64,000 bases of DNA from Epiperipatus broadwayi. Taxonomy: Eukaryota > Onychophora > Udeonychophora > Euonychophora > Peripatidae. Of this stretch, positions 55,926-64,000 are shown one piece after another. The notes beneath the pieces are model-generated. The model was not told the DNA's origin. It searched no databases and worked only from the letters and a program-made list of their open reading frames with translations. Made by a program: the position numbers and the translations under genes. The stretch spans positions 4,011,594-4,075,593 of the forward strand of contig JAQFVV010012416.1 of assembly GCA_028023455.1 (NCBI GenBank), in the 5' to 3' direction. The stretch's first letter is position 1. Each line of letters begins with the position of its first letter.

Positions 55926-56344
55926 ATTTTTATTATTGTTCAGTATGTATAGATAGCCAATTACTACAATTTAACCGATAAAACTAAAAATAAATCTTAT
56001 CCATAGTACTATCAAGTACATTAAAAGTGGTTTGATATCCATGAAGAATTTTTCTAGAATTTCACTATATCCCATAATATAAAAGACATAACTGAAGAAT
56101 CCTCACTTATATTATATCTTTCTTGAAAGCACATTTTAATTTTGAAAATCTTTGTTGTATTTTGGTAAGGAAAATCTGTTTCTCCATTCATTAATGATGG
56201 TGTTGTTGTTATTTTGAGTATCAAATTTTCAGCTAACAAATTCTCATTTTCAGCAGAATAAAGATGAACATGGGAATACCTTTTATATGTATTTTCTGAA
56301 CACCCAGCTAAAGTTTTAGAAATAGAGAGAAGTAGAAAAAGTGA
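55926..56344. other. no recognised gene
   Basis: AT-rich sequence. The frame at 56,054-56,239 has no family. Confidence 0.35.
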
Positions 56345-56440
56345 ATAAGATCTGATGAAGACTGCAAGGTATAGTCGAAACTGTAATAATAATAATAAAA
56401 GTTTTTGCTGAAAAAAGTGTAAAAAGAATTATTTGAATTG
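56345..56440 (+). ncRNA. hammerhead-like motif in a Penelope-like tail context
   Basis: CTGATGA (56,352-56,358), A, GACTG-loop-TAGTC stem II, GAAA (56,377-56,380), then C and an AAT-rich stretch with AATAAAAGTTTTTGCTGAAA. One extra A sits between the CUGAUGA box and the stem, which departs from the strict hammerhead. Similar CTGATGA...CGAAAC boxes at the ends of Penelope-like elements have been interpreted as hammerhead-derived. The relative at 27,898 has lost the first box. Confidence 0.4.
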
Positions 56441-57715
56441 CAATCCTGATTTATATTTTTTTTTTACAAAACTCAACTCAAGAATCAATAATATAATTAA
56501 TAAAAAAATATTAATAAGTTTGAAAATCCTGAACTTTATATGCACCAATTTTGAATAAAAACATAATTGGTATTAATAGATATGTTTAAATTTCTACAAT
56601 TCTTTGCATGTCATTGCTAATCATACAATTATTGAGAATAATAAAGAAGTTTTTATATATTTCTAGTTATAAGAGTTATACCTTTCTTTTACAATTTGGA
56701 GAACTTCCACAATTTCAAATGGTCTTGAATTTGGGCATATTTATCCTACACTATTTTTATTGCTTTTTAATGACATATAAGTTAAAGAAGTTTCAATTTT
56801 TAATATTAATAATTGTAATATATACATACATTTAGACAAGCAAAACTGAAGGATTAGTTAGCATTAATTAATTAGTAATTTAAAACTTTATCAACATCAA
56901 ATATAATTATATACATTTTGCAAAATTCCAATATTGATATAAATTATTCTGTAGGAAATCTATTAAACTGAAGGATAAAATGACAGTTGATAGCATTTGT
57001 TCTTTATTGGGATTAAATTTTATTTGGATCCTTACTTATGTCTCTTTATAAATGACACCAGATAATAATTATTTGAGAGAACTTGAAAACTATACAATAA
57101 CTAAACAGCAATTTTTATTTATATTACTGATAAGACTTTGTTTTTTCAAAAGAAATATTTTCATATCATCGCAATAAATTCCATGTGACCTTCTAACATC
57201 AAAGATGAGAATAAGGTTATCATGTTCATACAATACTGCAGATGCTTATATCACCTCTCAAAATAGAAATCTGGATGTTTGGAAAAAAATTATAATTTCT
57301 GATTCTGATTTTACAAAAGGATTTACATTTTTTTTTTAAAAAAAAATAAGGAAACTTTCCACTTCCCATCCCTCAAAGACTATTTCATCCAGAATTGTTG
57401 CAAGTCTACTACTACAGATTTCAATTCATTTTCTGCTATTGAATTTCATATTGAATAATTCCTGAAATATTATATATAACAATTAATTTGCAACCGAATA
57501 TTCAAAATGTCAAAACATTAATATAATGTCCATTATAGACAAAGTCACATTATATACTTAAGAGTTACTAAACATACTAGTTTAGGGCATATCCTAGAAT
57601 TTGATCTTTCTATCTTTCTGAATTTGAACAAAAACTATATATCATATACTGTATATCTTTGAATTCAATCTTTAATTTCATACAAAATGGTATACAATAT
57701 TTGAAAAGTCATACA
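56441..57715. other. no recognised gene
   Basis: AT-rich sequence without supportable gene or repeat. Confidence 0.35.
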
Positions 57716-57728
57716 ACATTTGAGCATT

Positions 57729-57827
57729 GTCAAGCATTGGTGGCCTAGTGGTTAGCATAGTTGCCTTCCAAGAAGCTGGCCTGGGTTCATTTCCCGGTCA
57801 ATACATTTGACATATGAAAAAAAAAAA
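57729..57827 (+). mobile_element. tRNA-Gly(UCC)-derived SINE, copy 3
   Basis: GTCAAGCATTGGTGGCCTAG, CTTCCAA anticodon loop, GGGTTCATTTCCCGG box B and T-arm, then TTTGACATATG and A residues. A 13 bp target duplication ACATTTGAGCATT (57,716-57,728) recurs at 57,828-57,840 with one A/G difference. Confidence 0.85.
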
Positions 57828-57840
57828 ACATTTGGGCATT

Positions 57841-58763
57841 AAAAATGATAAATTGAGTGGTGATTCATAGAGCATTAGATGTTGAGTCTGGTATGCTCAT
57901 AATGCACTAATCCTCTTAGTGAAGTTTTTCAATGAAATGTTACCAACAAAGTCACTGGCTAAGGCAACAATGTGCAAGCCGCCACTTCAGTATTTAAAAT
58001 TCCTAGCCATGATGCCATTGCTGAGTATAATTTAGCTTAATGTAACGAATAAAACAGAATATTGATTTAGCGAATAGTAGAATTAAACTTTCACAATAGT
58101 AATTGTTCCCAATTTTATAAATAAATATTAATGAATAGATAATTTTAAGAGAGCAATTAAAAAAATTACGATTTCCAAAGCAACTTTTATTTATAATGTT
58201 AATAATTTAAATTGTTTCATTATATAAAATTAGGATTCGAGCAAAATAAATAACGCATTGATATGTGTATATATATATATGTGGTAAGGTGTAATTGTTT
58301 AAATTAGTTATATATACATGTGTGTGTATGTGAGTATGAAGTTATAAAAAATTAACTTGTAACACATACAGAAATAAATGTATACGAAATATATATATAT
58401 AAATGGAAATGTAATGCATACAGAAATAGGTGAAAATAAAAAGACAGACAAGACAACCAATAATGTATTTTCATAGCAATCATGATCATAGAACAGTTCA
58501 TAGACTCATAGCCAGTAACCTTTGAAAATGCAAAGTCAGATGTATGGATTGTGTACCTGTCAAAGTGATGACTACTATTTTGCGAGACTACAGACTTTAG
58601 TATTAAAATGTGTTAATAAATCATTTAGGTTTATTCTAAACATGTATATAATGTTAAGATACATTTCTCCATTAGTCAATTAAGCCCAGTGATGCATATG
58701 CGAGAATATGACTAATATTTAATTATTTGGATTAAAAAACTGCTTTATCTATATAAAAATAAA
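57841..58763. other. no recognised feature
   Basis: AT-rich, with small AT-dinucleotide blocks near 58,270 and 58,390. Nothing supportable. Confidence 0.4.
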
Positions 58764-58921
58764 AAATATAGGGGATTTGAACACAGATTTTCAAGCACCC
58801 TTCAGCTATCCACACTATCTCAAACCACTGATACACATGACACACACAAGTGTATCAGTGGTATGACACAATGTGGATAGTTGAAGGTGCTTGAAAGTCT
58901 GTGTTCAAATCCCCTATATTT
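58764..58921. repeat. compact foldback element FB-J, copy 2
   Basis: GGGGATTTGAACACAGATTT at the left and AAGTCTGTGTTCAAATCCCC at the right, CACCCTTCAGCTATCCACA/TGTGGATAGTTGAAGGTG and CACTGATACAC/GTGTATCAGTG inside. The arms are better matched than at 47,336. Confidence 0.85.
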
Positions 58922-60250
58922 ACAATTAAGCTAAAGGTATAGGAAGAACTAAATTCTGTACTTTAATATTCATTTGGCATTCGCACAAGATTTGGTAATT
59001 AAATACAGGATATATAACACAACTATTACATCAAGAGGTCTCACAATAACACTATGGTGCGGATATAGCACCCACGCATACACACAGATACATATAATTT
59101 AAGAAATATATTAATATGGTAAAAAAAAAGATTTTATTTTTCACCTTTGTTTTTTTTTTGTTACTAGTTTTTAAAAATGTGATTCTCTTTTTATGTCACG
59201 TGATCATTTTATAATATAACATTCAGAAATATAAATTCAGTGTTTATATCTCAATTGAATGGAAATCTAAGGAAATAGGCAGAACAGTAACAAATTTTGA
59301 ATAATGGATTCACATTCACCACTTTAGATAGCATGTCCAATTCATTAACTAAGTAATAATGAATTTCCTTATTCAAGTTATCCCCTTTTATAATAAGTTA
59401 AACACGTGGCCTGAATTATCATTCTGAGTGTATGATTGGTTGAAAGTCGACTGTGTAAAGAAATTAAAGGTAAAACATTTCTTAGTTTCTAAAATGCTGT
59501 ATGGTTTTCATACGCATATATATTATTCTGTCTAATATGTAAATAATAAAACATATATATATATGTCAATGCGTACATCAGAGTTTATATAATATAAAAT
59601 ATCAATAGTTTAGATAGTTTTGGTGTTGGAAATAAATTTAACTGTTGCGAAATAAAATGAGCAGAAGATTTATTCTACTTTAGCTCTGCCACTTATTGTT
59701 AGATTGAGAAATCAATATAAGACCATGGTAGTGCTTAGTAAATTCCTAAGCATTATTGTCTTTTTCATGTCTATTAATATGTTTAATTACGGAAGAGGTT
59801 TGAACCTGGATCTAATGTACCTGGATATTTTCGGATCTGATGCCTTTTTACTTTTTAGTAATTTTTAAAATTCTAACATGTTACTATATTTAAATTAAAA
59901 ATATCTTAATATTTTGAATCTAAGACTTTTTGCTTAAATGATTATGTAGATATGACATAAATTTAGTTATATATTTTGCTGCCCTCTATAACTGTAGGAA
60001 CTTTTATCCTTTATCCAGGAGTGGTCTAAAACTGATGTCAGATCTATATAACTATTGGATTCAAACCATTAAAAGGGTTTATTATAATTACTGGTTGATA
60101 GTTTGATAGGGAAAAAAAGAAGTAAAAAAATATGCCTGCTGAATAAAAGCTGATTAATTCCATGAAATCTAGGTGCATTAAATCCAGAGTCAGACTTTCA
60201 CTGGCAAAGATTACAATCTGGTAAATAGTCTGGATATATAGATATGGTTC
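58922..60250. other. no recognised gene; two E-box motifs
   Basis: TCACGTGA (59,196-59,203) and CACGTG (59,403-59,408) are palindromic E-boxes, and GATTGG (about 59,434) an inverted CCAAT. No TATA box or ORF supports a promoter call. Confidence 0.3.
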
Positions 60251-60254
60251 AACA

Positions 60255-60850
60255 GGTGAAGGGATTTAGATATTGGGTAGTTGGTTGAGTGAGGATGGAA
60301 GAACTGAAGTTGAAGTTAAAAAAAGAATAGCATTGACAAAAGAGACATTTGTGAAGAAAAAGAATATATTTTGTGGATCTTTGAAAAGAGAATTAAGGAA
60401 GAGATTAATTAAATGTTATGTGTGGAATGTATTAAAGTATGGTTGTGAGACATGGACATTGAGTAATAGAATTAAAAACCAATTGGAAGTCTTTGACTTA
60501 TGGACAGGGAGAAGAATGGAAAAAATCTGTTGGATGAGTAAAATAATAAATGAAGAAGTTTTGAAGAGAGTAAATGAGGAAAGAAGATTGACTGAGAACA
60601 TCAGAAAGAGAAAGAGAAACTGGGTTGGACATATATTAAGAAGAAATTATAGTTTAGTGAAAGATGTTTTGGAGGGAATGGTGAATGGAAATAAGAAGAT
60701 AGTATGGAAGAGATCGACATTATTGGATGATATAAGAGATGGGAAGACTTATGTGGAATTGAAGAAATGATCAAGGAAGAGAATGGAATGGAAGAATGGA
60801 TGAATTGATGTTGTGACTACTCTCTGGACCTGCCCATTGGACAGTATACT
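60255..60850 (+). mobile_element. LINE fragment, RT C-terminal region and 3' end
   Basis: The frame at 60,273-60,770 begins in mid-protein after GFRY. LGSWLSEDGRTEVEVKKRIA, LRKRLIKCYVWNVLKYGCET, WTLSNRIKNQLEVFDLWTGR, MEKICW, VLKRVNEERRLTENIRKRK and NWVGHILRR form the thumb-to-C-terminus signature of a common animal LINE type (YLG...EDGR, YG-ETW, W-GH-LR). After the stop at 60,770 a remnant of CTCTGGACCTGCCCATTGGA fits the expected C-terminal end in a shifted frame. The reading frame is intact for 165 codons but lacks the catalytic palm. The clade could not be fixed from this part. Confidence 0.7.
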
Positions 60851-61295
60851 ATTGACAACTGATTGATATAGATAGAATAGCTCTTGATATGTATTTAATA
60901 AACATTATGATCTAGTATCTATTGGATATTCAACTTAACTACAAATAATAGCAGTGGAATGACTTAGAACAAAAAAAAAACTATCTCTTAAAGCTAAATT
61001 TAAAAAAAAAACCTTCAGCCTTCTATAAAGTCAGAATTTATTCGTTTTTATACTTGAAATATATTTCCAAAATGATACATGAGAAGGCATAACTCCCCAA
61101 GCTGGTCAACTTCTGAATAGTAAAGACTAGATTTTGTATTGAGGCTAAAAATAACTAGATATTAATCTATTGATCAATATTGGATACTTAGCTGGATTGG
61201 CTGGTGAAAATTTAAATAGATTTTCTTTTTTTCTATCTAAATAATAGTAAATACTCACTTATTAACCAATATTAGATTCACATCATCTTACAAAG
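60851..61295. other. no recognised feature
   Basis: AT-rich sequence between two LINE fragments. Confidence 0.4.
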
Positions 61296-61299
61296 TATG

Positions 61300-61640
61300 A
61301 AAAAATCTATGTTCAGATTTATCAAGAAAGGATCGAGAGTGAAATATAAGAGTGAGAGACCAAACATATATTACTGATGTCAGTAAAAGAATTAAGAGAC
61401 TAATGTAGAGTTTAGTTGGACATATTTCTAGAAAATATGATAATCAATGAACAGTTGAAGTCTTAAATTGGATTCCATGAGATTGTAAAAGATCCAGAAA
61501 GAGATCACATGTGAGATGGATGGATGAAATAATGAACTATTTTAGTATAATGTGGAGAAAAGATATATGGACTGGAGAAAAGGGATTAAAGTTGGAGAGA
61601 CTTTCATCATTCAATGAATCAATAATGGACATTGATTAGA
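61300..61640 (+). pseudogene. RTE-like retrotransposon C-terminal fragment
   Basis: In broken frames: KRIKRLMWSLVGHISRKYDN, WIPWDCKRSRKRSHVRWMDE and IM, then LKLERLSSFNESIMDID before TAG at about 61,637. This is the same region as the RTE-like end at 37,383 (RWMDEI...) but belongs to a more decayed copy and has no repeat tail. Confidence 0.55.
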
Positions 61641-63490
61641 TAATTAACTTGGTGTGCTAATAATATGAGGAAAAAACCCTGACTGATACAGAAAATATTT
61701 TTTTAATTGTATCAGAACAAATCCAAACCCAGTTATTTTGAGAATAGCAGATGGATGGACTACTGTTACTTTACAAGTATATATATGTAAATCAAAACAC
61801 TTCATGAAACAAACACATCTGAGTATGTTATTAGGGCATTGCAAGCAGGTTATAAAGAACCATTTTAAAATAAGCTTGCGAATACATTTACACTTTAATG
61901 TTACAACACCAATACAGTCCTGTAAGAACACACAGGTTGATTACTTTAGCATGATGTCAGAATTGTAAGAATTTTTGTGAATTTCTTGGATAGTATGTTT
62001 AAACTTCATTAAATAAGGAGTAGTTAATTTATGTATGTGTATATAACATAAAAAAACGGGTTTTCAATAATTAATATATTTAACTTATAGCTTAAATGCA
62101 ATTACTAAATTATATTAATTTTATTATTTATTATTTTATGCATTAATTTGACATATCATGTTAAATTTTATACAATTATTCAATAACTGACCTTTAACAT
62201 AGAGATTACATTTCAAAATATGCCATTTGTATTCAATTTACAATTCACACAATCTACCAGGTTAATCGACATTATTTTTTGCTGTATTTCTATTAAAAAG
62301 CATAGCTAAGTTGTTGTTGTTGTTGTTTTTTTTAAAAATCTTTTTAATTAAAGTAAATTCAGAAAATAAAATCCTGTCAAAACAAATTCAGATAGTAAAC
62401 TATCATTCACATTATTCCTTGACTATAAATTACAGAACAAGATAGTATAGTACAAAGATAAGAAGTTTATAGATGTAGCAAATTAAAAAAAAAACCTTTC
62501 AGTATTACTTAAGTGTTAATAAATTTAAATGTTTGTACACTACTGCTATTTTTTTTAAGAAAAAATATTGCCAAGGCTAATTGAAGCTTTTAAAAAAAAA
62601 GAAATTTGCTGAAATTGAATGAAAAATTTAACTCATTTTAATGAAAATGAACTTAATAATTCTATTGTTAATAATCTAATTTTTTTAAAAAAAAAGAGAA
62701 TCACGAATATTTCAAATTAAATTGTTAAAATATATACCTCAAGATGATATTAAAATAATACAATTGCAATTAAAATGATTTATGCTGAGTTCTCATGAAT
62801 AGAAAGCAATTTGAAGCACGTAAATGAGAATGTTGCTCAAAAAAAAAAAATCTGTTTTCCTTTGATTCAAAATATTTATAGAAATCTGTGCACAAAAAGA
62901 CTTCTATATCTATGCTATTTTGTTTTCAAGACCTCCCATAAATCCCCATAGTCTATTAATATTAGCAAATACTACACATTTTTAATATAAAAAAGTATAT
63001 ATATGTGTGTAATTATATATATTTTTAGCATCTATATTATAACAGATCTGTTACATGGCACACAATAATATAGTGGGTGTGCACAGATATATATATAAAG
63101 TTGAAAAGAAAAGTAGAAATAAACACAGAAAAAAATTTTAATAAATATTTTCTACACTATCCTGGAATAATAAAGGGTTAAATAATTCTAAATTTAAAAC
63201 AGAATTTTATTATGAAATAAATATTTTTTTAAAATGTCTAATAAATACTTATTCTGATTTTGAAATTTACAAACAAGCAGGGTTTATTTTTGAAATCTTT
63301 TAATTAAACTTGTATAAAATATCTTTTGTTTATTATTAATGCTTGTTTACATTTCTATTATCTATTTTTTTTTAAATTTTGATAAGATTTCCAAATGTAG
63401 TTTTTTAATTAAAAATGCTTTTGGAAGGATTAAAATTGTTTCCAATCAAGAGAAATAAGAAAAAAACACCACTTTTAAATTAGTGTTGTT
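61641..63490. other. no recognised gene
   Basis: AT-rich, with A, T and GTT runs (62,311-62,328). Opposite-strand frames at 61,644-61,968 overlap each other and show no family. Confidence 0.35.
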
Positions 63491-63505
63491 ATCTCAATCC
63501 AAGCC

Positions 63506-63540
63506 TATAAAAGGATTGGGTAAAAAGACTAGTTCAGTTT
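63506..63540 (+). promoter_or_regulatory. TATA-box plus initiator core promoter
   Basis: TATAAAAGG at 63,506-63,514 and TCAGTT at 63,534-63,539 put the initiator A (63,536) exactly 30 bases after the first T of the TATA box, the textbook spacing. TCAGT is the arthropod-type initiator. No DPE is present at the expected place. The element could drive a host gene or be in the LTR of a retrotransposon that continues past the window edge. Confidence 0.55.
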
Positions 63541-64000
63541 GACTTGTAGTTTTTGTAAGAGTTAGCCAGAAAGGTCTGGTTTTAGAATTTTAAGCAGATG
63601 GCTAAATTGGCCAGCTGCAAAGTTTGGACATTAATTTTTTTGAAGACAGTTGTTGAAATAATATTTTTGGTGAAGCAGTTGGCTAATGGATAGCTGCAAA
63701 GTTTGGCTAAAATATTTTGTGAAGAGTTAGCTGCAGTTTGTTGGTAACTATTTCATAGAGTGGCCACAGTAAAACTAGCTGCAGATATGGCTGGCAGAAT
63801 TATACAGAGGACTTCCATGAAAATATAAGAATGCAAGGAAGCAGCTGCCTTAATTTACTAATGATGTTTTGAATCATGAAGCTGACCCACTTCTACATTC
63901 ACTAGTCTGCTTAAATATGGAAAAGACAGTTTGTTGGCCTGAAGCCTGCAAGTCCAAGATAGAAGGGAACCTAAATCAAGACCAACTTACCTGGATTATA
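63541..64000 (+). other. putative transcribed leader downstream of the TATA/Inr promoter
   Basis: Composition changes at the promoter from A/T-run rich to balanced sequence with many GG and GC steps. AGCTGCAAAGTTTGG occurs twice (63,615-63,630 and 63,691-63,706 approximately), and GAGTTAGC and AGCTGCAG recur. No ORF of length. It is consistent with a 5' UTR, noncoding RNA exon or LTR R/U5 region. The right end is cut by the window. Confidence 0.35.

Noticed and set aside
61644-61968. Antiparallel overlapping ORFs (95 and 76 codons)
   Set aside because: Mutual shadows on opposite strands, with no recognisable domain and no repeat or transcript signal.

Overview
This window looks like nuclear DNA of an AT-rich animal, probably an invertebrate (GC about one quarter by eye). 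The reasons are: no bacterial-style gene packing, only short open frames in 64 kb, and a dense mixture of animal-type transposable elements, including non-LTR retrotransposons of several kinds, GIY-YIG nuclease fragments of Penelope-like elements, tRNA-derived SINEs with target-site duplications, TIR elements flanked by TA, and many foldback (long inverted repeat) elements. The species cannot be fixed from sequence alone. I found no complete host protein-coding gene; the best host candidate is one possible exon near 50.1-50.2 kb. Candidate core promoters lie near 13.1, 23.9 and 63.5 kb. | Layout. 0-10 kb: SINE, several foldback families (named FB-A, FB-D, FB-E and FB-F here), a TA-flanked DNA transposon (3590-4737) and a decayed transposase with a pipsqueak-type HTH start (8373). 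10-15 kb: a tRNA-Gly SINE, then an inverted and partly tandem duplication of a Penelope-like GIY-YIG 3' end (11.17-12.10 kb). 15.3-21.2 kb: a nearly full-length but decayed non-LTR retrotransposon (coiled coil, SGNH esterase, endonuclease, reverse transcriptase, terminal zinc motif), interrupted at 17.45-18.67 kb by an antisense insertion that encodes a GIY-YIG domain. 22.5-25.3 kb: foldback family FB-B surrounding a GC-richer segment and a second TA-flanked transposon. 26-34 kb: SINE, a possible CpG-retaining regulatory stretch, FB-A/FB-D copies and a large AAT/ATT microsatellite. 34.4-38.8 kb: two copies of a roughly 850 bp repeat, one joined to a broken coiled-coil ORF, and an RTE-like 3' end with a TGA-repeat tail. 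39-41 kb: two different LINE 3' fragments and microsatellites. 42.6-49 kb: large foldbacks, a 250 bp-arm palindrome and a third TA-flanked transposon. 50-64 kb: candidate exon, SINEs, more foldbacks, a perfect 84 bp-arm palindrome (54,639-54,809), LINE fragments and a TATA-Inr core promoter at the right edge. | How parts may work together. The SINEs share flanks and probably the same LINE machinery. The most interesting signal is a hammerhead-ribozyme-like catalytic core (CTGATGA, short stem-loop, GAAA) that recurs inside two different foldback families and in a Penelope-like tail context. In the best copies stem II pairs perfectly, or nearly so. Foldback elements carrying self-cleaving-ribozyme-like cores, alongside Penelope-like elements that are known to carry hammerheads, suggest a non-autonomous family mobilised or processed through Penelope-like machinery. 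Stems I and III are not demonstrated here, so this remains a hypothesis.
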